9,033 nucleotides of DNA. Source: an uncultured Lachnospiraceae bacterium. GTDB taxonomy: Bacteria > Bacillota > Clostridia > Lachnospirales > Lachnospiraceae. Each line of letters opens with the position of its first letter. Position 1 is the first letter of the stretch. The notes below the pieces were generated by a model that did not search any database, had not been told where the DNA came from, and saw only the letters and a program-made list of their open reading frames with translations. The DNA lies in NCBI GenBank assembly GCA_910586255.1, contig CAJUHR010000069.1:1-9033 (forward strand), written 5' to 3'. A program made the position numbers and the translations under genes. Positions 1 to 5,613 of the stretch are shown here, one piece after another.

Positions 1-48
1 TTTCATTACGTTTTGTGCCTGAGCGAAGCGAAAGGAATGGATATAAAC

Positions 49-1143
49 ATGAAAATTCAGATCAATCAGAATCAATGTGGATTTTTATTAAAGGATGGCC
101 GCTTTGTGAAGACACTTGCCAGCGGAACCTATCATTATATGAAGGCATTGGGCTATAAGGTGGCAGTGGAGGAGATGGAGGGGTCCGTAAAATTCGACAA
201 GGTGCCCAGGGAGGTTTTGCTGGAGCAGGATCCGGCATTTGCCCGGATGGTGTTGTCTGTCACCATTCCCGAGGGGCATATGGGGATTTTGAAGGAGAAC
301 GGAGTTGCAAGGCAGATTCTTGCGGAGGCAGAGTATCTGTACTGGAATGTGTGGAACCGTTACAGTGTGGAGCTTTTGGACATGAGAGAGCCGGAGGCGG
401 CCAACCGGGTGAACAAGGCATATCTGGCGCGGATTCCTCTCAAGTATTACAAAAAGATAGAGATCCAGCCGGGAGAGCTGGGTATCCTGTATTACGATAA
501 CCAGGTGGTAAAGGAGTTAGGAGCAGGTACCTACTACTACTGGGTGTATTCCAGGGATGTGCTGTGCCGGATCGTGGATTTGAAGGTTAAGCCTCTGGAG
601 ATTTCCGGCCAGGAGATCCTGACGGCGGACCGGATCGGCGTGCGGATCAATCTCATGTGTACATACAAGGTGGTGGATCCCAGAGCCATGATCGAGACTA
701 TCAAAAACCTGGAGAATCAGGTGTATGCCTGTGTGCAGCTGGTGATCCGGGAGTATATTGGCAGATACCGGCTGGATGAGCTTCTGCAGCAGAAGGAGGA
801 GATCTCTCAGTTTATCTTTAAACGGTTAAAGGAAGCGGAGGGGGACTACTGCATCGAGTTTCGCAGCGCGGGCATCAAGGACATCATCCTGCCGGGAGAG
901 ATTCGGGACATTATGAACACGGTGCTGGTGGCGGAGAAAAAGGCCCAGGCTAATGTGATTACCAGAAGAGAGGAGGTGGCCTCCACCCGGTCATTGCTCA
1001 ACACGGCGAAGCTGATGGATGAAAACAAGACGCTGTATAAGCTCAAGGAGATGGAGTGCTTAGAGCGGATCTGCGCCCAGGTGGGGAATATCCAGGTAGG
1101 CGGAGGCGCGCTTTTGGAGCAGCTGCAGGCGTTGGTGAGCTAA
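49..1143 (+). CDS. SPFH-domain (slipin/stomatin-like) protein with triplicated N-terminal motif
   Basis: Probable 364-residue protein of the SPFH (stomatin/prohibitin/flotillin/HflK-C) superfamily, whose members form oligomeric scaffolds, usually at membranes. The SPFH core runs from about residue 138 to 300 (IEIQPGELGILYY, then a stretch around ADRIGVRINLMCTYKVVDP, then REYIGRYRLDELL), followed by a charged, alanine-rich helical tail (about 295-345) typical of oligomerising SPFH proteins. I see no N-terminal transmembrane helix, unlike classic stomatins, so membrane association is not shown by the sequence. Three similar units (about residues 9-30, 77-99 and 143-165) each read roughly G-x-L-x(5)-V-x(3)-L-x(3)-x-Y-x-Y. 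I chose the ATG at 49 because AAAGGA lies 12 bases upstream; a TTG at 13 and an ATG at 37 are in frame but poorly placed relative to it. No terminator hairpin is visible downstream. The client or pathway is unknown. Confidence 0.8.
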   Translation: MKIQINQNQCGFLLKDGRFVKTLASGTYHYMKALGYKVAVEEMEGSVKFDKVPREVLLEQDPAFARMVLSVTIPEGHMGILKENGVARQILAEAEYLYWNVWNRYSVELLDMREPEAANRVNKAYLARIPLKYYKKIEIQPGELGILYYDNQVVKELGAGTYYYWVYSRDVLCRIVDLKVKPLEISGQEILTADRIGVRINLMCTYKVVDPRAMIETIKNLENQVYACVQLVIREYIGRYRLDELLQQKEEISQFIFKRLKEAEGDYCIEFRSAGIKDIILPGEIRDIMNTVLVAEKKAQANVITRREEVASTRSLLNTAKLMDENKTLYKLKEMECLERICAQVGNIQVGGGALLEQLQALVS

Positions 1144-1160
1144 ATGTTACAAAAACCCTG

Positions 1161-1188
1161 TTGCAAGGCCGCTGATTTCAAGTATAAT
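1161..1188 (+). promoter_or_regulatory. sigma70-type promoter for exonuclease III gene
   Basis: TTGCAA (1161-1166) and a perfect TATAAT (1183-1188) are separated by 16 bp, in the short gap between the SPFH gene and the exonuclease gene. Predicted transcription start is near 1195, giving a leader of about 48 bases. There is no evident terminator before it, so some read-through from the SPFH gene is also possible. Confidence 0.65.
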
Positions 1189-1242
1189 AGACCATGGTAG
1201 GATCTCAAATAGAAATTTTTGAAAGGAAGCTATGATAAAGCT

Positions 1243-1998
1243 ATGAAAAAATTATACTCATGGAATGTCAACGGCCTGCGTGCCTGTATGAATAAGGGGT
1301 TTATGGATTTTCTCAACCGGGAGGACCCGGACGTACTGTGTCTGCAGGAAACAAAAATGCAGCCGGAGCAGGCAGATTTTGAGTTTCCGGGATACGAGGT
1401 GTACTGGAACAGCGCGGTGAAGAAGGGATATTCGGGGACAGCGGTGCTGACGAAGGAGAGGCCGTTGTCTGTGTCCTGTGATCTGGGGTCGGACAAGCAC
1501 AATACGGAGGGGCGGACACTGACACTGGAATATCCGGAATACTATCTGGTCAATGTCTATGTGCCCAATGCGCAGAATGAGCTGGCGCGGATTGATTACC
1601 GTATGGAGTGGGAGGATGATTTCCGCTCCTATTTAGGGGAGTTAAAGAAGAAAAAGCCTGTCATTGTGACCGGAGATTTCAATGTGGCCAAAGAGGAGAT
1701 TGATCTTAAAAATCCTAAGGCCAACCGGGGAAATGCTGGTTTTTCCGATGAGGAGCGGGGAAAAATGCGGGAGCTTCTGGCCTCAGGATTCGTTGATTCC
1801 TTTCGCTATCTGTATCCAGACAAGACGGATGCCTATAGCTGGTGGTCCTACCGCTTTAAGGCAAGGGAGAGAAACGCAGGCTGGAGAATTGACTATTTTT
1901 TAGTATCCTCAGGGTATGAAGACCACATTGCGGACAGCCGGATTCTTGCGGAGCAGACGGGAAGCGACCACTGTCCGGTGGAGCTTATTTTGCAGTGA
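1243..1998 (+). CDS. xth: Exodeoxyribonuclease III (AP endonuclease)
   Basis: Exonuclease III family enzyme (EEP fold, ExoA/XthA) that cuts DNA at abasic sites and removes blocked 3' ends in base excision repair in the cytoplasm. All signature motifs are present in the 251-residue product: YSWNVNGLRA at the N-terminus (Asn8), LCLQETK with metal-binding Glu36, VNVYVPNA with Tyr106, GDFNVA with Asp145 and Asn147, WRIDYF with Asp217, and the terminal GSDHCPV with catalytic Asp242-His243. Length matches the family (about 250-260). I chose the ATG at 1243 because the protein then begins directly at the conserved first strand; an in-frame TTG at 1219 has no ribosome site. The GAAAGGAAG site (1221-1229) is rather far from 1243 and sits close to another ATG at 1232, which opens a four-codon frame ending in TGA at 1244-1246, overlapping the real start. 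Confidence 0.95.
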   Translation: MKKLYSWNVNGLRACMNKGFMDFLNREDPDVLCLQETKMQPEQADFEFPGYEVYWNSAVKKGYSGTAVLTKERPLSVSCDLGSDKHNTEGRTLTLEYPEYYLVNVYVPNAQNELARIDYRMEWEDDFRSYLGELKKKKPVIVTGDFNVAKEEIDLKNPKANRGNAGFSDEERGKMRELLASGFVDSFRYLYPDKTDAYSWWSYRFKARERNAGWRIDYFLVSSGYEDHIADSRILAEQTGSDHCPVELILQ

Positions 1999-2042
1999 AA
2001 TATTGCCATTTCCAGGAAGAGCGCGTATTAATAGCGATATTT
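1998..2042. terminator. possible weak bidirectional terminator between convergent genes
   Basis: AAATATTGC (1998-2006) pairs with GCGATATTT (2034-2042) with one U-G wobble around a 27-base loop, at the convergent ends of the exonuclease and MATE genes (only 29 bp between stop codons). T-rich sequence follows on the plus strand. The stem is AT-rich and the loop long, so this is only a candidate. Confidence 0.25.
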
Positions 2043-3374
2043 TCTCCTCTTTCCCACAAGAAATGCAGCGGCAGTCAAAGCGGCCAGAAGCTCAGACGCC
2101 ACCACAGAAAGCCAGATTCCGTCCAGTCCCCAGATGAGCGGAAGGATGAGAACGGAAGCAACCTGGAATATCAGTGTCCGAAGCGAGGAGATCAGTGCCG
2201 AGGTCAGTCCGTCATTTAGGGCCGTGAAAAAACCGGAGCCGAAGATGGCAAAGCCTGCAAACAGGAAGGAAAAGGCAAAAATGGAAAATCCGTCAAGGGT
2301 CATGGCTAAAAGCTTCTCATCATAGCTGACAAACATCAGAGAGAGGGGCCTTGCCAACAGCAGGGAGGAGGCAAACATCAGCAAGGCAAAGGCGCCTATG
2401 ACCTTCAAACTTTTTTTAAACAGACTTTTCATCTCGCCAAAGCCTCCGGCGCCGTAGTGATATCCGATGATCGGCGCCACTCCCACAGAGAAGCCGATAT
2501 AAGCGGCCGAAAAGATAAAATTCACGTACATCAAAATCCCGTAGGCGGCGACACCGTCCTCCCCGGCATACCGAAGAAGCTGTACATTGTACAGCATGCT
2601 GACAAGGGAGGAGGAGATGTTGCTCAAAAGCTCGGAGGATCCGTTGGTGCATATTTTTAGTAAAGCCCGCCCGTCAAAACGCGCTCTGGTAAGTCTAAGC
2701 AAACTGGTATTGGGCCGGGCAAAATAAAAGATCGGCAGGATGCCGCCCACACACTGTCCCATTGCGGTGGCCACCGCCGCGCCTGGCAGTCCCCAGGGAA
2801 GTACGGCGGTAAAGAGAGCATCCAACACCGCGTTGGTCAGGCCGGCGGCAAGAGTGATATAAAGTCCCAGCTGAGGCTTTCCTGCTGTAGCGAACAGACA
2901 TTGAAATTCGTATTGGAGAATCGCTGCCGGGATTGCCGGCAGGATGATCCGCCCATAGAGCAGGCAATCCTTAAGGAGCGCCCCCTCTGCACCTAAAAAA
3001 GTAAAAATCGGTCTGAGAAACAAAAGCCCCACAACAGTCAACAGGATGCCGAGAGCTAGGGAAATATACAAAAGCATGGAAAAAAGAGAGTCCGCCTTCT
3101 CCCTGTGGCCTTTTCCCAGGGTCAGAGCGATCAGGGCGCCTCCGCCGGTGCCGAACATGAATCCCACACTGCTTAGGATCATCAACACCGGAATGACGAA
3201 ATTGACGGCAGTGAAGGCTGTCTTACCCACATAGTTGGAGACAAAAAATCCGTCCACCACCCCGTAAACGGAAGTGAAGATGAGCATGATGATGGAAGGA
3301 AAGGTAAAGCGCAGCAGGCGCTTGTAATCAAAGTGATCGGATAATTGGATGATATCCAGACGTTTTTTCAACAT
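2028..3374 (-). CDS. MATE family efflux transporter (MepA-like)
   Basis: A 448-residue multidrug and toxin extrusion (MATE) antiporter, an integral membrane protein expected to expel cationic compounds in exchange for Na+ or H+. The product has about 12 hydrophobic segments in two homologous halves. Family marks include the first-helix motif around FPSIIMLIFTSVYGVVDGFF with Asp41, the glycine-rich GFMFGTGGGALIA (about 71-83), NAVLDALF (Asp185) with WGLPGAAVATAMGQ, and GVAPIIGYHYGAG (298-310) at the second half. Length fits the family (about 440-460). The start is supported by GAGGT six bases before the ATG. It is the second gene after a MarR-type regulator on the same strand, an arrangement like staphylococcal mepR-mepA. 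The substrate cannot be read from sequence. Expression may be altered by the 194-bp element inserted just upstream. Confidence 0.92.
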   Translation of the reverse strand: MLKKRLDIIQLSDHFDYKRLLRFTFPSIIMLIFTSVYGVVDGFFVSNYVGKTAFTAVNFVIPVLMILSSVGFMFGTGGGALIALTLGKGHREKADSLFSMLLYISLALGILLTVVGLLFLRPIFTFLGAEGALLKDCLLYGRIILPAIPAAILQYEFQCLFATAGKPQLGLYITLAAGLTNAVLDALFTAVLPWGLPGAAVATAMGQCVGGILPIFYFARPNTSLLRLTRARFDGRALLKICTNGSSELLSNISSSLVSMLYNVQLLRYAGEDGVAAYGILMYVNFIFSAAYIGFSVGVAPIIGYHYGAGGFGEMKSLFKKSLKVIGAFALLMFASSLLLARPLSLMFVSYDEKLLAMTLDGFSIFAFSFLFAGFAIFGSGFFTALNDGLTSALISSLRTLIFQVASVLILPLIWGLDGIWLSVVASELLAALTAAAFLVGKRRKYRY

Positions 3375-3384
3375 ACTTACCTCA

Positions 3385-3392
3385 TTTTCTAT
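3385..3392. repeat. left copy of 8-bp target-site duplication
   Basis: TTTTCTAT here is repeated exactly at 3587-3594, and both copies abut the ends of the MITE-like element. The match does not extend in either direction, as expected for a target-site duplication. Confidence 0.6.
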
Positions 3393-3398
3393 GATGTT

Positions 3399-3422
3399 GG
3401 GGTCAAAAGGTCTTTTGACCCC
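3399..3422. repeat. 24-bp near-perfect palindrome at element end
   Basis: GGGGTCAAAAG (3399-3409) and CTTTTGACCCC (3412-3422) are perfectly complementary, separated only by GT. In the minus-strand transcript this hairpin ends about 15 bases before the MATE ribosome site. CTTTTGACCC recurs in direct orientation at the other end of the element (3570-3579). Confidence 0.85.
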
Positions 3423-3431
3423 TCTGATACT

Positions 3432-3463
3432 GGATTGCTCCGCACTTTATGCTCCCGCAATCC
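3432..3463. repeat. imperfect hairpin inside the element
   Basis: GGATTGC (3432-3438) pairs with GCAATCC (3457-3463), with a second short stem GCA/TGC (3442-3444 with 3450-3452) around a five-base loop. It is part of the folded body of the MITE-like element. Confidence 0.6.
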
Positions 3464-3475
3464 TCAAAAACATTC

Positions 3476-3504
3476 AAAAACCGCCCTAATCGGGCTGCTT
3501 TTTT
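3476..3504. terminator. terminator-like hairpin with T-runs on both strands
   Basis: GCCC (3483-3486) and GGGC (3492-3495) form a hairpin with loop TAATC. On the plus strand TGC and six T follow (3499-3504). On the minus strand, the direction of marR and MATE transcription, GG and five T follow (complement of 3476-3480). The stem is short (4 bp), so it is a modest terminator candidate. Confidence 0.4.
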
Positions 3505-3528
3505 ATGTTTTTGGCGGGTCCCAAGTTC

Positions 3529-3565
3529 AAAAATCCTCTTGCAAGCAAGCTTGCATCGGATTTTT
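3529..3565. terminator. strong bidirectional hairpin ending in T-runs
   Basis: Outer stem AAAAATCC/GGATTTTT (3529-3536 with 3558-3565), a small internal loop, then inner stem TGCAAGC/GCTTGCA (3540-3546 with 3549-3555) closed by two bases. Each strand ends the hairpin in five T, so it resembles a bidirectional intrinsic terminator or attenuator. On the minus strand it lies in the marR-to-MATE read-through path. Confidence 0.5.
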
Positions 3566-3586
3566 AGACCTTTTGACCCTGGTATC

Positions 3587-3594
3587 TTTTCTAT
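3587..3594. repeat. right copy of 8-bp target-site duplication
   Basis: TTTTCTAT, identical to 3385-3392 and flush with the right end of the inverted-repeat element. Confidence 0.6.
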
Positions 3595-3616
3595 TATTTC
3601 AAAAGCAGATTATGGT

Positions 3617-4060
3617 CTACAGACTTTTCGCCTTTTTTTGCAGTGCGCGGAGGAAGGCTTCCGTCAATTCCAGATATTTCTGTACGTCCTCCCAGGGCCA
3701 GGAGGCAAAAATCTCATTTTCAATGGTGATAATCTGTCCCGCGCTTTGGGCTGCCAAGTGCTTTCCTGCTTCTGTCAGGCAGACATTTTTTGACTTTGGG
3801 CTGACCGATTCCAGGTAAAGGATTCCTTCTGCTTCCAGCTTGCGGATGGCAGAGTTTATTGTCTGCTTGCTGAGGCCGGAGCGGCGGCAGATGTCCTGTA
3901 AAAGGCAACTGGTTTCGTTGCCATTGTCACAGATGGTATAGAGAATGATCATGGCGCTGTCGGACAGGCCCAGCTTTAAAGACATCTTGTGATATACCGC
4001 ATCGATTTCACCGATCAGGTGGTTGTAGCGTTTCATTGTAACGGAAGGGTTGCAGCTCAT
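3617..4060 (-). CDS. MarR-family transcriptional regulator of the MATE gene
   Basis: A 147-residue winged helix-turn-helix repressor of the MarR type, a cytoplasmic dimer that releases DNA on binding a small ligand or on modification. The DNA-binding region spans about residues 35-100: SLLQ-like helix at 51-60 (SCLLQDICRR), recognition helix SKQTINSAIRKLEAEG (64-79), then the wing around LYLESVSPKSKNVCLTEAGK (81-100). The flanking N- and C-terminal helices would form the dimer. The start is certain: AGGAGG lies six bases before the ATG. It is the first gene of the pair with the MATE transporter, and a perfect inverted repeat covers its promoter, so autorepression and control of the transporter are the likely roles, as with MepR in Staphylococcus. 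Two or more cysteines are present (Cys3, 44, 52, 58, 94), but nothing shows redox sensing. Confidence 0.9.
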   Translation of the reverse strand: MSCNPSVTMKRYNHLIGEIDAVYHKMSLKLGLSDSAMIILYTICDNGNETSCLLQDICRRSGLSKQTINSAIRKLEAEGILYLESVSPKSKNVCLTEAGKHLAAQSAGQIITIENEIFASWPWEDVQKYLELTEAFLRALQKKAKSL

Positions 4061-4126
4061 GGAAAACCTCCTGGCAGTATGCTCAGCCGGCAGAAAGCGG
4101 GATTATGCTTTCTGTACTGAGAAGTT

Positions 4127-4173
4127 ATTGGTACGAAATCATACGAAAGATTATAGTATGATTTCGTACCAAT
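4127..4173. promoter_or_regulatory. MarR-type double operator (perfect 18-bp inverted repeat)
   Basis: ATTGGTACGAAATCATAC (4127-4144) and its exact complement GTATGATTTCGTACCAAT (4156-4173) are separated by 11 bp. Each arm holds its own imperfect palindrome of the form GTAYGA-WW-TCRTAC (4131-4144 and 4156-4169), with centres 25 bp apart, so two repressor dimers could bind. The right arm fills the -35/-10 spacer of the regulator's promoter and the left arm covers the predicted start point. The layout is typical of autoregulated MarR genes; binding itself is inferred. Confidence 0.8.
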
Positions 4174-4178
4174 GTCAA
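4150..4178 (-). promoter_or_regulatory. consensus sigma70 promoter of marR-MATE operon
   Basis: Read on the minus strand: TTGACA (complement of 4173-4178), exactly 17 bp, then TATAAT (complement of 4150-4155). Both hexamers match the consensus perfectly. Expected transcription start is near 4143, giving a leader of about 80 bases. Such a strong promoter overlapped by an operator implies tight repression with high induced output. Confidence 0.85.
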
Positions 4179-4269
4179 GAGGAAAATAAGTTACTATTCA
4201 CAGGCAATGCCATGATGTTGGGAGTGAACAGTAAGATAAATTTTATGATAAGTTTTAAGAAAGATTCTC

Positions 4270-4297
4270 TTGTAAAAAAACAGATAACAGTTAGAAT
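4270..4297 (+). promoter_or_regulatory. candidate weak promoter upstream of tatD
   Basis: TTGTAA (4270-4275), 16 bp, TAGAAT (4292-4297), in the AT-rich gap between the divergent marR and tatD genes. A second option, TTGGTA (4128-4133) with TATAGT (4152-4157), lies inside the MarR operator and would put the rightward genes under the same repressor. Neither is strong. No other notable structure was seen in 4179-4333. Confidence 0.3.
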
Positions 4298-4333
4298 ATA
4301 AGGCAGAGCACTGGAGAAAGGGATTGTGGAAAA

Positions 4334-5131
4334 ATGAATAATATAAAATATTATGATATCGGATTAAATCTGTTTTGCAAGCAGTTTCCGGATCCAAAAC
4401 AGATTGTGAAAAATGCTGAGGCTGCCGGCGTGTGCTGTATTCTGACCGGAACAGATCACCGGGAGAACCGGCTGATTGATGGTTTTGTCAGGGAGCACGA
4501 AGTCTTTGGGACTGTGGGGATTCATCCCCACAATGCGGATTCTGCGAATAAGGAAGACTTTGAAGAGATTGAACGCCTCATTAGGGAGAATGACAGGATT
4601 GTCGCTGTGGGGGAATGTGGGCTGGACTTTGACCGGATGTTTTCTAAAAAGGACAACCAGATTCGGTGCCTGGAAAAGCATATTGTTCTGGCAGAGCGCC
4701 TGGATAAGCCTTTGTTTCTCCATGAGCGTGCAGCTGCGGAAGAATTTGTCCGAAGATTTCGGAAACATCCGGATGTCTGCAAAAGGTCTGTGGTTCACTG
4801 CTTTACCGGGGATAAAAGGACACTGGACCAATATTTATCTATGGGCTTTTCCATCGGGATTACCGGTTGGATCTGTGATGACAAAAGGGGAGGCAAGCTT
4901 CGGGAGGCAGTGAGGATGATTCCTTTAGACCGAATTTTGGTTGAGACGGATGCCCCCTATCTGACACCGCGCAATATTCCAGGGCTGGCCAGAACCAATG
5001 TGCCGGAGAATATTGTGTATGTGGCGCGGGAGCTGGCAAAATACATGAAAACCGAAGAGGAGGAGCTGATTCTGCATGCAAGGCAGAATACAGAGCGGAT
5101 ATTTGGGATAAAGAGGAGGGATAATCTATGA
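4334..5131 (+). CDS. tatD: TatD family metal-dependent hydrolase / deoxyribonuclease
   Basis: A 265-residue TIM-barrel metal-dependent hydrolase of the TatD family (E. coli TatD has 3'-5' exonuclease activity on single-stranded DNA and RNA; cytoplasmic). Visible motifs: VGIHPHNA (His64, His66), VAVGECGLDFDRMFS with metal ligand Glu94, PLFLHER with His130, VVHCFTG with His155, GITGWICDDKRG, and ETDAPYLTPR with Asp206. The N-terminal metal motif is DIGLNL rather than the H-x-H seen in YcfH-type relatives; E. coli TatD itself has DIGVNL, and the DFDRMFS and GITGWICDDKRG segments also match TatD, so this is the true TatD subtype. The ribosome site is GAAAGGG about 11 bases upstream. It opens the rightward gene run and overlaps the next gene by ATGA, suggesting translational coupling. 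Confidence 0.9.
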   Translation: MNNIKYYDIGLNLFCKQFPDPKQIVKNAEAAGVCCILTGTDHRENRLIDGFVREHEVFGTVGIHPHNADSANKEDFEEIERLIRENDRIVAVGECGLDFDRMFSKKDNQIRCLEKHIVLAERLDKPLFLHERAAAEEFVRRFRKHPDVCKRSVVHCFTGDKRTLDQYLSMGFSIGITGWICDDKRGGKLREAVRMIPLDRILVETDAPYLTPRNIPGLARTNVPENIVYVARELAKYMKTEEEELILHARQNTERIFGIKRRDNL

Positions 5132-5409
5132 AAATCGCGGTGCTGAAAATAAAGCTATATGCTCCGTGGGTTCACTCGTTGAAGGAAAAGAGGATGATTG
5201 TAAAAAGTATTCTGGCAAAAATCCGCAACAAGTTCCAGGTATCGGCTGCAGAGGTGGAGGACCCGGATGTTCATCAGTCGGTGGTGATTGGCGTGGCGGC
5301 GATTGTTCCCCACAGTGCCCAGGCGGACAGCATGATGGATGAGATTGTCCGCTTTGTGGAGCAGAATACAGAGGCAGAGATTGTGGCGGAGGAAAGGGAG
5401 ATCAGATAG
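5128..5409 (+). CDS. DUF503 family (YlxP-like) protein
   Basis: A small 93-residue protein of the DUF503/YlxP family, of ferredoxin-like fold and no settled function; in many Firmicutes its relatives sit in the nusA-infB-rbfA operon. Recognition rests on the N-terminal strand MKIAVLKIKLY, the signature HSLKEKRMIVKSILAKIRNKF (about 16-36) and VSAAEVEDPDVHQSVVIGVAAI (38-59), with full family length. Its ATG overlaps the tatD stop by 4 bp, so the two are almost certainly cotranscribed and coupled. Here the gene is away from its usual translation-factor neighbours and close to RNA-modifying genes, which may be a clue to an RNA-linked role, though this is inference. Confidence 0.85.
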   Translation: MKIAVLKIKLYAPWVHSLKEKRMIVKSILAKIRNKFQVSAAEVEDPDVHQSVVIGVAAIVPHSAQADSMMDEIVRFVEQNTEAEIVAEEREIR

Positions 5410-5420
5410 GGAGGGCGAAT

Positions 5421-5533
5421 ATGCCTCAGGGAAAAACAAGCAGCTTCAAACAGGACAACTACATGGGGGATATGCCTTGATTGTGGCAGCTTCCCTGGCG
5501 ATGTTTATCTATAACCGCCGGGCGGAGGGATAA
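5421..5533 (+). pseudogene. small ORF pair, possibly one frameshifted tiny membrane peptide
   Basis: An ATG at 5421, preceded by a good ribosome site GGGAGGG, opens a 19-codon frame MPQGKTSSFKQDNYMGDMP ending in TGA at 5478-5480. In the -1 frame, beginning at TTG 5477 (TTGA overlap), the sequence continues LIVAASLAMFIYNRRAEG and stops at TAA 5531-5533. Joined, these would make a 37-residue peptide with a short hydrophobic segment followed by basic residues, as in a membrane-anchored micropeptide. Either one base has been lost near 5477, or these are two coupled mini-ORFs (GGGGG at 5465-5469 could serve TTG 5477), or the region is non-coding. I do not recognise a family. The remaining 5534-5613 has no clear promoter or hairpin. 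Confidence 0.3.
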
Positions 5534-5613
5534 GGAGCTGTTCACCTTCTGCCTCCAAAACCATTTGATTTCGCAAAGCAGCAAAAAGTTTGGAAAGGGG
5601 GAGAAACCGGAAA

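Larger units (their letters stand above)
3393..3586. mobile_element. 194-bp MITE-like inverted-repeat element
   Basis: Non-coding element with imperfect 21-bp terminal inverted repeats: the outer three bases match (GAT...ATC), four differ, then 14 are perfect (GGGTCAAAAGGTCT at 3400-3413 against AGACCTTTTGACCC at 3566-3579). It is bracketed by a perfect 8-bp direct repeat TTTTCTAT. Inside are a palindrome at the MATE-proximal end (3399-3422), a hairpin with GGATTGC/GCAATCC stem (3432-3463), a GCCC/GGGC hairpin next to T-runs on both strands, and a long hairpin at 3529-3565. It encodes no protein of note. These are the expected traits of a miniature inverted-repeat transposable element moved by a transposase supplied elsewhere; the parental family was not identified. 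It lies between the MarR and MATE genes; without it and one repeat copy the gap would be 40 bp. Alternative: a domesticated repeat acting as an attenuator or REP-like element. Confidence 0.7.

Noticed and set aside
1..48. end of an upstream gene or a longer start for the SPFH protein
   Set aside because: A TTG at 13 is in frame, but it has no ribosome site and the extra residues do not resemble the family's N-terminus. The segment is too short to assign an upstream gene.
3393..3586. CRISPR or REP array interpretation of the inverted repeats
   Set aside because: There are no regularly spaced direct repeats; the structure is a single element with terminal inverted repeats and a target duplication.
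3345..3818. 157- and 114-codon plus-strand ORFs across the MITE-like element and the end of marR
   Set aside because: They are antisense to marR and read through hairpins of the inserted element. Composition is not protein-like and no start site is supported.
4050..4301. 83-codon plus-strand ORF overlapping the marR start and promoter region
   Set aside because: It runs antisense through the strong AGGAGG start of marR and across the operator, has no ribosome site of its own, and its product looks like no known family.
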